A stretch of 64,000 bases of DNA from positions 6,055,001 through 6,119,000 of the forward strand of contig NZ_CP015849.1 in the NCBI RefSeq assembly GCF_001654495.1. Direction: 5' to 3'. The position numbers and the translations under genes are program-made. Under the pieces are notes generated by a model, which had not been told where the DNA came from, made no database searches, and saw only the letters and a program-made list of their open reading frames with translations. Source of the stretch: Streptomyces sp. SAT1. Its GTDB lineage: Bacteria; Actinomycetota; Actinomycetes; Streptomycetales; Streptomycetaceae. Positions 33,317 to 42,412 of this stretch are shown here, piece by piece; the first letter of the stretch is position 1, and the number at the start of each line of letters is the position of its first letter.

Positions 33317-33715
33317 ATGAGATTCCCCCCACGCATGACCCGCATCGGCGCCGCAGGCGCCCTCCTGTCCGCCCTCCTCGTGGGCGGCACCGTCTCCGCC
33401 GCCGCCCCGGCCGGCGCCGCCACGGCCTCGGTCGGCAGCATCTGCTACGGCGAGCTGCCCTCCCAGGCGCACCACACGCTCGACCTGATCGACCAGGGCG
33501 GGCCCTTCCCCTACGACCAGGACGGCGTCGTCTTCCAGAACCGCGAAGGCGTCCTGCCCAGCCGGTCCAGCGGCTACTACCACGAGTACACCGTCGTCAC
33601 CCCCGGTTCCCCCACCCGCGGCGCGCGACGGATCGTCACCGGTGAGAAGAACCAGGAGGACTACTACACCGCCGACCACTACGCGACGTTCGACCTGGTC
33701 GACTTCGGCTGCTGA
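33317..33715 (+). CDS. Secreted guanyl-specific ribonuclease, RNase Sa-like
   Basis: 132 residues with an N-terminal signal peptide (to about 35, cleavage after AGAA or ATA). The mature part closely follows Streptomyces RNase Sa: FPYDQDGVVFQNRE, then YYHEYTVVTPGSPTRGARRI and EDYYTADHYATFDLVDF. The catalytic Glu (YYHEY), Arg residues (TRGARR) and His (ADHYATF) are all present, as are the two cysteines near the ends of the mature protein (ICYG and DFGC) that form the RNase Sa disulfide. It cuts RNA after guanosine outside the cell. Start ATG 33317; ATG 33335 is possible. No barstar-like inhibitor gene is adjacent. Confidence 0.92.
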   Translation: MRFPPRMTRIGAAGALLSALLVGGTVSAAAPAGAATASVGSICYGELPSQAHHTLDLIDQGGPFPYDQDGVVFQNREGVLPSRSSGYYHEYTVVTPGSPTRGARRIVTGEKNQEDYYTADHYATFDLVDFGC

Positions 33716-33754
33716 GCACGGCCCGCACGGCCGCCGCCGCAGAGCCGCGGTGCC

Positions 33755-33952
33755 TCACCGCCCGCGGCCCTCGGCGGCGGCGAACAGGGCGCAGCCCAGC
33801 ACGATCAGCACGAAGCTCGCGAACACCTCGTAGCCATGGAGAAAGGACAGGCGCTGCACCATGCCCACGTGCCAGTGGGTGAAATCCTGCACGAAACCCA
33901 GTACGCCCTGCGCCACGGCGACGAACCCGGCGACCTCCAGAACCTTCTTCAT
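33755..33952 (-). CDS. Small two-helix membrane protein
   Basis: 65 residues, start ATG 33952 with GGGGAGGCT upstream. Two hydrophobic segments (VLEVAGFVAVAQGVLGFV and VFASFVLIVLGCALFAA) with a short loop containing HWHVG. No family recognised. Convergent with the RNase gene and divergent from a sensor kinase. Confidence 0.65.
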   Translation of the reverse strand: MKKVLEVAGFVAVAQGVLGFVQDFTHWHVGMVQRLSFLHGYEVFASFVLIVLGCALFAAAEGRGR

Positions 33953-34132
33953 GGAAGCGAGCCTCCCCCCGCCGGACCCCCGCGCGCATCGGCCGCGGGG
34001 CGCGGTCCGGCCGCCGGAGGTCTACATTGTCGCCGGGCCGGTGAGCCGGAAGTCTCCTGCGTCGCGACTTTGGTCGCACAACCGCTCCGGACCCGTGAAG
34101 CGGGCCACCCGCGTTGCGTAGATTTGTCGACT

Positions 34133-35380
34133 GTGAAGACTGACACGACGCTCCAGGAGCCGGTGGCGTTCGCCGGACGGCGGTGGTGGCTGCCGTCCGC
34201 CGTGGCCGACGAACTCGACCCCGGTAGCAGCGGCGGCGGCCGGCCCCGGCGCACGGCGCGCGACTGGATCGTCGACTTCCTCTGCTTCTTCCTGGCCGTC
34301 CTCCTCGGGCTCGCCGCCGCGAGCTCGCTCGACGCGGAGCACCTGCCGCGCGCCTTCTCCCTCGCCGACCAGGTGGTCGGGGCGCTGGCCTGCGCCGCGC
34401 TCTGGCTGCGCCGCCGGTGGCCCTTCGCGCTGGCGGTCGCCATGGTCCCCGTCGGCCTGGTCTCGAACACCGCGGGCGGCGCCGGTCTGCTCGCCCTGTT
34501 CACACTCACCGTGCACCGCCCCCTCCGGTACGGGGCCTGGGTCGGCGGCGCACAGCTCGCGCTGCTCCCGCTCTACTACTGGCTGCGCCCCGACCCCGAC
34601 CTGTCCTACCCGGCCGTCCTCGCCTTCGCCGTGCTGCTGACCTTGTCGGTCATGGGCTGGGGCATGTTCGTGCGGTCCAAGCGGCAGCTCATGCTGAGCC
34701 TGCGGGACCGGGCGCGGCGCGCCGAGACGGAGGCGCGGCTGCGCGCCGAGCAGGCGCAGCGGCTCGCCCGCGAGGCCATCGCCCGGGAGATGCACGACGT
34801 CCTCGCGCACCGGCTGACCCTGCTGAGCGTGCACGCGGGCGCCCTGGAGTTCCGGCCCGACGCGCCTCGCGAGGAGGTCGCGCGGGCCGCCGGGGTCATC
34901 CGGGAGAGCGCGCACGAGGCCCTCCAGGACCTGCGGGAGATCATCGGCGTACTGCGCGCGGGCGACTCCGACGACGCGGGCCGCCCGCAGCCCACCCTCG
35001 CGGCGCTGGACGCGCTGGTGGCCGAGTCGCGGGAGGCCGGCATGAAGGTGGTGCTGACCGGACAGGTCACCGACCCGGCCGCCGTGCCCGCCTCCGTGGG
35101 CCGCACCGCCTACCGCATCGCGCAGGAGGCGCTGACCAACGCCCGCAAGCACGCCCCCGGCGCACAGGTCGCGGTGACCGTCACCGGCGCACCCGGCCGG
35201 GACCTCGCCGTGCACGTGCGCAATCCGCCGCCCGAGGGGGAGGTCCCGCACGTCCCCGGTTCGGGCCAGGGGCTGATCGGTCTGACCGAGCGGGCCGCGC
35301 TGGCCGGCGGCACCCTGCGCCACGGGCCGACCCCGGAGGGCGGATTCGAGGTCAGGGCGCTCCTGCCGTGGCCGGCGTGA
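34133..35380 (+). CDS. Sensor histidine kinase, HisKA_3 type
   Basis: 415 residues from GTG 34133. Four or five membrane helices (about 45-175), a linker coiled coil, REMHDVLAHRLTLLSVHAGAL near 222 with the phosphorylated His, NARKHAPGAQVAVTV near 340, and GSGQGLIGLTERAALAGG near 382 as ATP lid. TAGATT (34119-34124) lies 8 nt before the GTG and no ribosome site is seen, so the message is probably leaderless. A response regulator follows 115 nt downstream; the signal is unknown. Confidence 0.92.
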   Translation: MKTDTTLQEPVAFAGRRWWLPSAVADELDPGSSGGGRPRRTARDWIVDFLCFFLAVLLGLAAASSLDAEHLPRAFSLADQVVGALACAALWLRRRWPFALAVAMVPVGLVSNTAGGAGLLALFTLTVHRPLRYGAWVGGAQLALLPLYYWLRPDPDLSYPAVLAFAVLLTLSVMGWGMFVRSKRQLMLSLRDRARRAETEARLRAEQAQRLAREAIAREMHDVLAHRLTLLSVHAGALEFRPDAPREEVARAAGVIRESAHEALQDLREIIGVLRAGDSDDAGRPQPTLAALDALVAESREAGMKVVLTGQVTDPAAVPASVGRTAYRIAQEALTNARKHAPGAQVAVTVTGAPGRDLAVHVRNPPPEGEVPHVPGSGQGLIGLTERAALAGGTLRHGPTPEGGFEVRALLPWPA

Positions 35381-35495
35381 CGGCGCTCGCCCGGCGGCCG
35401 GGGCGGCGGGGGACCGACCGGGCCGCCGGCGGCCGTCCGGTGCGGGGCGGCGAGCCGGTGTGGTCACCGCGCGGGCGTTTTGATTGGCTTGGCCC

Positions 35496-36176
35496 ATGAC
35501 CGCGATCCGAGTGCTCCTCGTCGACGACGACCCGCTGGTGAGAGCCGGTCTGTCCTTCATGATGGGAGGCGCGGACGACATCGAGATCGTCGGCGAGGCG
35601 GCCGACGGGCACGAGGTGGAGGCACTGGTCGAGCGCTCCCGGCCGGACGTCGTCCTGATGGACGTCCGCATGCCGGGCATGGACGGGCTGACCGCGACGG
35701 AGCGCCTGCGCTCCCGGCCCAAGGCACCGCAGGTCGTGGTCCTGACCACCTTCCACGCCGACGACCAGGTGCTGCGCGCGCTGCGTGCGGGCGCCGCCGG
35801 GTTCGTCCTCAAGGACACCCCGCCGGCCGAGATCGTCGCCGCGGTGCGCCGGGTGGCGGCCGGTGACCCGGTGCTCTCGCCCACGGTCACCCGCCAGCTC
35901 ATCCGGCACGCCGCCGGCGGTGCGGGCGGCGCGGGCGAGGACCGGCGCACCCGCGCGCGTGAGCGCCTCACCGCGCTCAACGCGCGCGAGCGCGAGGTGG
36001 CCGTCCGGGTCGGACAGGGCCTGGCCAACGCCCGGATAGCGAGCGAGCTCTACATGAGCGTCGCCACCGTCAAGACACATGTCTCCCGCATCCTCGCCAA
36101 GCTCTCCCTCAACAACCGGGTGCAGATCGCCCTGCTGGCCCACGACGCGGGACTCCTCGACGAGGAAGCGGGCTGA
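35496..36176 (+). CDS. NarL/FixJ-type response regulator
   Basis: 226 residues, start ATG 35496. Receiver: LLVDDDPLVRAGLSFM, phosphoacceptor Asp in VVLMDVRMPGMDG near 54, FVLKDTPP near 104. A Gly/Ala/Arg linker leads to the LuxR-type helix-turn-helix (LNAREREVAVRVGQGLANA, SVATVKTHVSRILAKL). Cognate partner of the kinase upstream; target genes unknown. Confidence 0.92.
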   Translation: MTAIRVLLVDDDPLVRAGLSFMMGGADDIEIVGEAADGHEVEALVERSRPDVVLMDVRMPGMDGLTATERLRSRPKAPQVVVLTTFHADDQVLRALRAGAAGFVLKDTPPAEIVAAVRRVAAGDPVLSPTVTRQLIRHAAGGAGGAGEDRRTRARERLTALNAREREVAVRVGQGLANARIASELYMSVATVKTHVSRILAKLSLNNRVQIALLAHDAGLLDEEAG

Positions 36177-36285
36177 GGGGCGTCCCGAAGAGGGCGCGCG
36201 GCGGGGGCACTTCGCCCCGCCGCCCCGCGTTGTACGGGACACGGGGCGGTGCCGGACGGTGCGCGCGCCCCGGAGGGGAGCGAGC

Positions 36286-37467
36286 ATGGCGGACGTGATC
36301 GATCTGGCGGAGTACGGCGAGGGGTTCCGCACGGACCCCCACACCGTCTACGCCGAACTGCGCGCACTCGGCCCGGTCCACCGGGTGCGGCTGCCACCAC
36401 CGGAGCGCTACGACACCTGGCTCGTCGTCGGCCACGAGGAGGCCCGCGCCGCCCTCGCCGACCCGCGGCTCGCCAAGGACGTCGCCGGACTCGACATCCG
36501 GCCGGTCGAGGAGGAGGCGATCGGCCGGCATCTGCTGATCGCCGACCCGCCGCACCACACCCGGCTGCGGTCCCTGGTCACCCGCGCGTTCACCGCACGG
36601 CGCATCGAGGCGATGCGGCCCCGGATCCAGGCGATCACCGACGAGCTGCTGGACGCGATGCTGCCGCTGGGACGGGCGGATCTGGTGGAGGCGTTCTCCT
36701 ACCCGCTGCCGATCACGGTCATCTGCGAGCTGCTCGGGGTGCCGGAGATGGACCGGACCGCGTTCCGGGACATGTCGAACGAGTTCGTGGCGCCCACCAG
36801 CGAGGAGGGCTTCCTCGGCTCCGTGGAGCGGCTCGGCGCCTACCTCACCGAGCTGATCGAGGACAAGCGGGTCGCGGGCCCCGCCGACGACCTGCTGAGC
36901 GCGCTGATCCGCACCACGGCGGAGGACGGCGACCGGCTCTCCCCCGGGGAGCTGCGCGGCATGGCCTTCCTGCTGCTCATCGCGGGCCACGAGACCACGG
37001 TCAACCTCATCACCAACACCGTGCACACCCTGCTCAGGCACCCCGCGCAGCTCGCCGAGGTGCGCGCCGACCCCGCGCTCGTGGACGCCGCCGTGGAGGA
37101 GACCCTGCGCTACGAGGGCCCGGTGGAGAACGCCACCTTCCGCTACGCGGCCCGGCCGCTGGAGATCGGCGGCACCGCCATCGCGCAGGGCGACCCGGTG
37201 CTGATCGGACTCGCGGCGGCCGGCCGGGACGGCGCCCGCTATCCGGCGGCGGACCGCTTCGACCCGCACCGCGACACCCGCGGCCACCTCGCCTTCGGCC
37301 ACGGCATCCACTACTGCCTGGGCGCCCCGCTGGCCCGCCTGGAGGCCCGCACCGCCCTGCACACACTCCTGCGCCGCGCCCCCGCCCTCGCCCTGGACGG
37401 CCCGCCGGGCGAATGGCTCCCGGGCATGCTGATCCGCGGTACCAGGAGCCTGCCGGTCCGCTGGTAG
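36286..37467 (+). CDS. Cytochrome P450
   Basis: 393 residues, start ATG 36286 with GGAGGGGAG upstream. Soluble bacterial class I type: I-helix LLLIAGHETTVN near 237 (oxygen-activating Glu-Thr), K-helix ExxR as EETLRYEG near 278, and heme loop FGHGIHYCLGAPLARLE near 338 with the Cys ligand. The pattern is close to the CYP105/CYP107 group that hydroxylates macrolides and other small molecules. No ferredoxin gene is adjacent and the neighbours are regulatory or sugar genes, so it is probably a stand-alone monooxygenase using a housekeeping redox partner. Confidence 0.94.
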   Translation: MADVIDLAEYGEGFRTDPHTVYAELRALGPVHRVRLPPPERYDTWLVVGHEEARAALADPRLAKDVAGLDIRPVEEEAIGRHLLIADPPHHTRLRSLVTRAFTARRIEAMRPRIQAITDELLDAMLPLGRADLVEAFSYPLPITVICELLGVPEMDRTAFRDMSNEFVAPTSEEGFLGSVERLGAYLTELIEDKRVAGPADDLLSALIRTTAEDGDRLSPGELRGMAFLLLIAGHETTVNLITNTVHTLLRHPAQLAEVRADPALVDAAVEETLRYEGPVENATFRYAARPLEIGGTAIAQGDPVLIGLAAAGRDGARYPAADRFDPHRDTRGHLAFGHGIHYCLGAPLARLEARTALHTLLRRAPALALDGPPGEWLPGMLIRGTRSLPVRW

Positions 37468-37508
37468 CCACGGCGGACCGGGCCACCGGCCGGTCGGCCG
37501 CGGCCCGC

Positions 37509-38525
37509 TCAGCCGCCCGCCGTGCCGTCCGGGATCTCCGCCAGCCGCACCGGCCGGTGCTCGCGGCGGGACCGCTCGCACGCCTCGGCGATCCGGAGCG
37601 CCTGGAGGGCCTCGTGGCCGTCGCAGGGGTTGGGGCGCTGGCCGAGCAGGACGTCGACGAAGGCGTTCAGCTCGGCCTCGTAGGCGGGGCCGAAGCGCTC
37701 CAGGAACCCGGTCCACGGCTTGTCCGCGGCCGGCGGCCCGGTCGGTTCGGTGGACGCGATCGGCGTACGGTCGTCGAGGCCGACGACGATCTGGTCGCGT
37801 TCCCCGGCCAGCTCCATACGGACGTCGTAGCCGGCGCCGTTCAGCCGGGTCGCCGTCGCGGTGGCGAGGGTGCCGTCGTCCAGGGTGAGCACCGCCGCGC
37901 CGGTGTCGACGTCACCGGCCTCCCGGAACATGGCGGGACCGGCGTCGGAGCCCCGGGCGTACACCTCGGTGATCTCCTGGCCGGTCACCCAGCGCAGCGC
38001 GTCGAAGTCGTGGATCAGCGTGTCGCGGAACAGGCCGCCGGACAGCGGCAGCCAGTCGGCCGGCGGCGGTGTGCGGTCCGAGGTCAGCGCGCGCACGGTG
38101 TGCAGGCGCCCGAGCCGTCCCGCGCGCACCGCCGCGCGCGCACCGGCGTACCCCGGGTCGAAGCGGCGCTGGAAGCCCATCTGGAGGACCGTCCCGGCCG
38201 CCGCCACCTCGGTGAGCGCCCGCAGGGTGCCCGGCAGGTCCAGGGCGATCGGCTTCTCGCAGAACACCGGGAGCCCGGAGCGCGCGGCCCGGCCGACCAG
38301 GTCGGCGTGCGCCTGGGTCGTCGTGCTGATCACCACCGCGTCGACGCCCCAGGTGAAGATCTCGTCGACGCCGGGCGCGGCCGTCTCGCCCAGCCGGTGC
38401 GCCAGAGTCTGGGCCCGCGCCGGATCGGCGTCCGTGAGGATCAGTGAGCCGACCTCGCGGTGGCGGCTGAGCGTGTTCGCGTGAACGGTGCCGATCCGGC
38501 CCGTTCCGATGATCCCGATGCGCAT
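37509..38525 (-). CDS. Gfo/Idh/MocA family oxidoreductase, inositol 2-dehydrogenase-like
   Basis: 338 residues, start ATG 38525. Rossmann N-terminus RIGIIGTGRIGTVHANTL, catalytic EKPIALD near 92, GFQRRFDPGYAGAR near 120, and DTLIHDFDALRWVTG near 170 with the His of the active site. These blocks suit inositol 2-dehydrogenase (IolG) or a related sugar dehydrogenase. It is divergent from a GntR regulator whose candidate operator lies in between and recurs before an ABC sugar transporter, so it should use the imported sugar or polyol. Inositol is the first guess but is not proven. Confidence 0.87.
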   Translation of the reverse strand: MRIGIIGTGRIGTVHANTLSRHREVGSLILTDADPARAQTLAHRLGETAAPGVDEIFTWGVDAVVISTTTQAHADLVGRAARSGLPVFCEKPIALDLPGTLRALTEVAAAGTVLQMGFQRRFDPGYAGARAAVRAGRLGRLHTVRALTSDRTPPPADWLPLSGGLFRDTLIHDFDALRWVTGQEITEVYARGSDAGPAMFREAGDVDTGAAVLTLDDGTLATATATRLNGAGYDVRMELAGERDQIVVGLDDRTPIASTEPTGPPAADKPWTGFLERFGPAYEAELNAFVDVLLGQRPNPCDGHEALQALRIAEACERSRREHRPVRLAEIPDGTAGG

Positions 38526-38566
38526 GGGAACAAAGTGGGGGCCCACCCCTGACCCTGTCAATCTGT

Positions 38567-38578
38567 ATGTCAGGACAA
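38567..38578. promoter_or_regulatory. Candidate GntR operator, site 1
   Basis: ATGTCAGGACAA, a TGTC-AG-GACA dyad, in the gap between the dehydrogenase and the gntR gene. It matches site 2 at 39416-39427 in 11 of 12 bases. CAATCTG also occurs as direct repeats at 38559-38565 and 38576-38582, 17 bp apart. Confidence 0.55.
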
Positions 38579-38627
38579 TCTGACTACACGACTTCCCGTC
38601 AACCGGCCACCGGGCTACGCTCGGCGG

Positions 38628-39392
38628 GTGCCCAAACCAGATGTGGACCCCACCGTGTCGCTCGCGCTCGGCGTCGACCGGAGTTCCCCCGTGCCGCTGT
38701 ACTACCAGCTGGCACAGCAGCTGGAGGCGGCGATCGAGCGGGGCGCCCTGACGCCGGGCAGCCTGCTGGGCAACGAGATCGAACTGGCCGCGCGGCTCGG
38801 CCTGTCCCGTCCCACCGTCCGCCAGGCCATCCAGTCGCTCGTCGACAAGGGCCTGCTGGTGCGCCGCCGCGGTGTCGGCACCCAGGTCGTGCACAGCCAG
38901 GTCAGACGCCCGCTGGAGCTGAGCAGCCTCTACGACGACCTGGAGGCGGCCGGGCAGCGCCCGACCAGCAGTGTCCTGGTCAACACCGTCGTGCCCGCGT
39001 CCGCCGAGGCCGCCGCCGCGCTCGGGGTGGCCGAGGGGGACGAGGTGCACCGGGTGGAGCGGCTGCGCCTCACCCACGGCGAGCCGATGGCGTACCTGGT
39101 CAACCAGTTGCCGGCCGGTCTGCTCGACCTGGACACCGGGCGGCTGGAGGCCACCGGCCTGTACCGCCTGCTGCGCTCGGCCGGGATCACCCTGCACAGC
39201 GCCCGGCAGTCCATCGGCGCCCGCGCCGCCTCCGCGCCCGAGGCCGAGCGGCTCGGCGAGAGCGAGGGCTCCCCGCTGCTCACCATGGAACGCGTCACGT
39301 TCGACGACACCGGTCGCGCGGTGGAGTTCGGCACCCACACCTACCGGCCGTCCCGCTATTCCTTCGAATTCCAGCTGCTCGTACGGTCTTGA
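38628..39392 (+). CDS. GntR family regulator, HutC/UTRA type
   Basis: 254 residues, start GTG 38628. Winged helix (VPLYYQLAQQLEAAIERG, GNEIELAARLGLSRPTVRQA) and UTRA effector domain (about 95-250; VHRVERLRLTHGEPMAYLVN, ending YSFEFQLLV). TACGCT at 38616-38621 is a possible -10 for a near-leaderless message. Likely represses itself, the divergent dehydrogenase and the downstream transport operon through the shared ATGTCMGGACAA sites; the effector would be a sugar or sugar phosphate. Confidence 0.92.
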   Translation: MPKPDVDPTVSLALGVDRSSPVPLYYQLAQQLEAAIERGALTPGSLLGNEIELAARLGLSRPTVRQAIQSLVDKGLLVRRRGVGTQVVHSQVRRPLELSSLYDDLEAAGQRPTSSVLVNTVVPASAEAAAALGVAEGDEVHRVERLRLTHGEPMAYLVNQLPAGLLDLDTGRLEATGLYRLLRSAGITLHSARQSIGARAASAPEAERLGESEGSPLLTMERVTFDDTGRAVEFGTHTYRPSRYSFEFQLLVRS

Positions 39393-39415
39393 ACGCAGAC
39401 CCCCGGGTCGTCACA

Positions 39416-39427
39416 ATGTCCGGACAA
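39416..39427. promoter_or_regulatory. Candidate GntR operator, site 2
   Basis: ATGTCCGGACAA with the perfect core TGTCCGGACA, 141 bp upstream of the transport operon start. It pairs with site 1 (38567-38578). Confidence 0.55.
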
Positions 39428-39556
39428 GTGAGCCAGGGCACACGGCCCGGCCTCTCACCCTCGTACGCTCGTGTCAGATAATGCGATGTTCGGGGCTGAT
39501 GGAACGCTCATCGGCCCCGCGCGTACGTTCGAACACGGCGAGAAGGGCACGGCCTC

Positions 39557-40561
39557 GTGGCACGGTTTCCAACCTGGGTAGGCATGGCGCTCGCAGGGGC
39601 GCTGTCGCTGTCCCTCGCGGGATGCAGCAGCACCGGCGGCAAGCGGGCGGAGGACGCCCGCAAGGCCGCGGCGGCCCAGGGCCGGGCGGCGGTGAACACC
39701 CCCCGCTGGACCTTCGCGATGATCACCCACTCCGGGGACGGCGACACCTTCTGGGACATCGTGCAGAACGGTGCCAAGCAGGCCGCGGTCAAGGACAACA
39801 TCAACTTCCTGTACTCCCACGACGACGAGGCGCAGCAGCAGGCGCAGCTCGTGGACGCAGCGGTGGACAAGAAGGTCGACGGCATCATCGTCACGCTCGC
39901 CAAGCCCGACGCCATGAAGGCCGCCGTGACCCGCGCCGAGAAGGCCGGCATCCCGGTGATCACCGTGAACTCCGGCTCCGCCGAGTCCAAGGCGTTCGGC
40001 GCGCTCACCCACGTCGGCCAGGACGAGACCGTCGCCGGTGAGGCCGTCGGCGAGGAGCTGAACAAGCGCGGCAGGAAGAAGGTCCTCTGCGTCCTGCACG
40101 AGCAGGGCAACGTCGGCCACGAGCAGCGCTGCGCCGGAGTCGCCAAGACCTTCTCCGGCAAGGTCGACAACCTCTACGTCAACGGCACCAACATGCCCGA
40201 CGTGCAGTCCGCGGTCGGCGCCAAGCTCCAGGCCGACAAGGCCGTCGACGCCGTCGTCACCCTCGGCGCGCCCTACGCGGACACCGCCGTGAAGGCGAAG
40301 CAGGACGCGGGCAGCAAGGCCGAGATCGACACCTTCGACCTCAACGCCAAGGTCGCCGCCGAACTGAAGGACGGCACCCTCGGCTTCGCCGTCGACCAGC
40401 AGCCCTACCTCCAGGGCTACCAGGCCGTCGACCTGCTGTGGCTCTACAAGTACAACGCCGACGTCCTCGGCGGCGGCAAGCCGGTGCTCACCGGCCCGCA
40501 GATCGTCACCAAGGACCAGGCCGGCGCCCTGGAGCAGTACGCGCAGCGGGGCACCCGATGA
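39557..40561 (+). CDS. ABC sugar transporter substrate-binding lipoprotein
   Basis: 334 residues, start GTG 39557. Lipoprotein signal ending LSLAGCSS with Cys near 23. The rest is a Peripla_BP_4 domain of the ribose/inositol type (GDTFWDIVQNGAKQAA near 60, DGIIVTLAKPDAM near 115, VTLGAPYADTAV near 233, FAVDQQPYLQGYQAV near 275). It captures the sugar outside the membrane for the permease that overlaps it by 4 bp. First gene of the transport operon. Confidence 0.93.
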   Translation: MARFPTWVGMALAGALSLSLAGCSSTGGKRAEDARKAAAAQGRAAVNTPRWTFAMITHSGDGDTFWDIVQNGAKQAAVKDNINFLYSHDDEAQQQAQLVDAAVDKKVDGIIVTLAKPDAMKAAVTRAEKAGIPVITVNSGSAESKAFGALTHVGQDETVAGEAVGEELNKRGRKKVLCVLHEQGNVGHEQRCAGVAKTFSGKVDNLYVNGTNMPDVQSAVGAKLQADKAVDAVVTLGAPYADTAVKAKQDAGSKAEIDTFDLNAKVAAELKDGTLGFAVDQQPYLQGYQAVDLLWLYKYNADVLGGGKPVLTGPQIVTKDQAGALEQYAQRGTR

Positions 40562-41607
40562 GCGCGACCGCGAACCGGGCCGAGGCGGTCGCCGACGAAC
40601 GGCTGCTGCGCACCTCCCCGCTGCGCAAGCTGCTCGCCCGGCCCGAGCTGGGCTCGGTCGTCGGCGCCGTCGCCGTCTTCGTCTTCTTCGCCGTCATCGC
40701 CGACGGATTCGTCCGCGCCTCCAGCCTCAGCACCGTGCTGTACGCGTCCTCCACCATCGGCATCATGGCCGTACCGGTCGCGCTGCTGATGATCGGCGGT
40801 GAGTTCGACCTGTCCGCGGGCGTCATGGTGACCTCCTCCGCGCTCCTGTCGTCGATGTTCAGCTACCAGCTGACCGCCAACGTATGGGTCGGCGTCGGCG
40901 TCTCCCTGCTGGTCACCCTCGCCATCGGCGCGTTCAACGGCTTCATGCTCACCCGCACCAGGCTGCCCAGCTTCATCATCACGCTGGGCACCTTCCTGAT
41001 GCTGACCGGCATGAACCTCGGCTTCACCAAACTGATCGACGGCACGGTCTCCACCAAGACCATCGGCGACATGGAGGGCTTCCCGGCCGCCCACGCCGTC
41101 TTCGCCTCCACGCTCAGCGTCGGCGGCGTCGACTTCAAGATCACCATCCTGTGGTGGCTCGCCCTGGTGGCCGTCGCCTCCTGGATCCTGCTGCGCACCC
41201 GCACCGGCAACTGGATCTTCGCCGTCGGCGGCAACCAGGACGCCGCCCGCGCGGTCGGCGTCCCGGTCACCCGGACCAAGATCGGCCTGTACATGGGCGT
41301 GGCCCTCGGCGCGTGGATCTCCGGCCAGCATCTGCTGTTCTCCTTCGACGCCGTGCAGTCCGGCGAGGGCGTCGGCAACGAGCTGATCTACATCATCGCC
41401 GCCGTCATCGGCGGCTGCCTGATCACCGGCGGCTACGGCAGCGCCATCGGCTCGGCGGTCGGCGCGCTGCTGTTCGGCATGACCAGCAAGGGCATCGTCT
41501 TCGCCGAGTGGAATCCCGACTGGTTCAAGTTCTTCCTCGGAGCGATGTTGCTCCTGGCGACCCTGCTCAACGCCTGGGTCCGCAAGCGGGCGGAGGCCAC
41601 CACATGA
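40558..41607 (+). CDS. ABC sugar transporter permease
   Basis: 349 residues, start ATG 40558. Eight to ten membrane helices with the RbsC-type blocks GEFDLSAGVMVT near 85, LPSFIITLGTFLMLTG near 138 and GNQDAARAVGVPV near 228. It overlaps the binding-protein stop by 4 bp (ATGA) and the ATPase start by 4 bp, so all three are coupled. Confidence 0.93.
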   Translation: MSATANRAEAVADERLLRTSPLRKLLARPELGSVVGAVAVFVFFAVIADGFVRASSLSTVLYASSTIGIMAVPVALLMIGGEFDLSAGVMVTSSALLSSMFSYQLTANVWVGVGVSLLVTLAIGAFNGFMLTRTRLPSFIITLGTFLMLTGMNLGFTKLIDGTVSTKTIGDMEGFPAAHAVFASTLSVGGVDFKITILWWLALVAVASWILLRTRTGNWIFAVGGNQDAARAVGVPVTRTKIGLYMGVALGAWISGQHLLFSFDAVQSGEGVGNELIYIIAAVIGGCLITGGYGSAIGSAVGALLFGMTSKGIVFAEWNPDWFKFFLGAMLLLATLLNAWVRKRAEATT

Positions 41608-42401
41608 CGCAGACCGACACACGCACGCCCCTGGTGGAGCTGTCCGGCGTCAGTAAGCACTACGGCACCGTCCGCGCCCTCGAAGGCGTCTCCCTCCAGG
41701 TGCACGCCGGGGAGATCACCTGCGTCCTCGGCGACAACGGCGCGGGCAAGTCCACGCTGATCAAGATGATCGCGGGACTGCACCGGCACGACGGCGGCGT
41801 GCTGCGCGTCGAAGGGGAGGAGACCACCCTGTCCTCCCCGCGCGAGGCCCTGGACCGGGGCATCGCGACCGTCTACCAGGACCTGGCCGTCGTCGGCCTG
41901 ATGCCGGTCTGGCGCAACTTCTTCCTCGGCTCGGAACCCACCCGGGGCACCGGCCCCTTCAAGCGCATGGACGTCGACCTCATGCGCCGCACCACGCACG
42001 CCGAACTGCTGCGCATGGGCATCGACCTCAGGGACGTCGACCAGCCCATCGGTACCCTTTCGGGCGGCGAACGCCAGTGCGTGGCCATCGCGCGGGCGGT
42101 CCACTTCGGCGCGAAGGTGCTCGTCCTCGACGAGCCCACCGCGGCGCTCGGTGTGAAGCAGTCCGGCGTCGTCCTGAAGTATGTGGCCGCGGCTCGCGAC
42201 CAGGGGCTGGGTGTCGTACTCATCACCCACAACCCGCATCACGCGTACCTCGTGGGTGACCGCTTCGTCCTGCTGAAGCGGGGCACCATGGTGGGCCATC
42301 ACACACGGGACGAGATCACCCTCGACGAACTGACCCGGCAGATGGCGGGCGGCAGCGAACTCGACGACCTCCGGCACGAGCTGGAGAAAAGCACTCCCTG
42401 A
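41604..42401 (+). CDS. ABC sugar transporter ATP-binding protein
   Basis: 265 residues, start ATG 41604. Walker A GDNGAGKSTL near 43, Q-loop VYQDLAVVG, signature LSGGERQCVAIAR near 150, Walker B VLVLDEPTAALG near 173, H-loop ITHNPHHAY near 210. It is one half of the fused RbsA/MglA duplication, as in the single-domain type seen with some inositol and ribose importers. A strong hairpin terminator follows, so the kinase downstream has its own promoter or depends on read-through. Confidence 0.94.
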   Translation: MTQTDTRTPLVELSGVSKHYGTVRALEGVSLQVHAGEITCVLGDNGAGKSTLIKMIAGLHRHDGGVLRVEGEETTLSSPREALDRGIATVYQDLAVVGLMPVWRNFFLGSEPTRGTGPFKRMDVDLMRRTTHAELLRMGIDLRDVDQPIGTLSGGERQCVAIARAVHFGAKVLVLDEPTAALGVKQSGVVLKYVAAARDQGLGVVLITHNPHHAYLVGDRFVLLKRGTMVGHHTRDEITLDELTRQMAGGSELDDLRHELEKSTP

Positions 42402-42412
42402 GGAGAGCGGCT

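Noticed and set aside
34124..34146. TTGTCGACT near the sensor kinase start as a damage-type promoter
   Set aside because: The -10 position reads TGACAC and it lies inside the coding start.
38559..38582. CAATCTG direct repeats 17 bp apart as the main GntR operator
   Set aside because: They do not recur before the transport operon, whereas ATGTCMGGACAA does.
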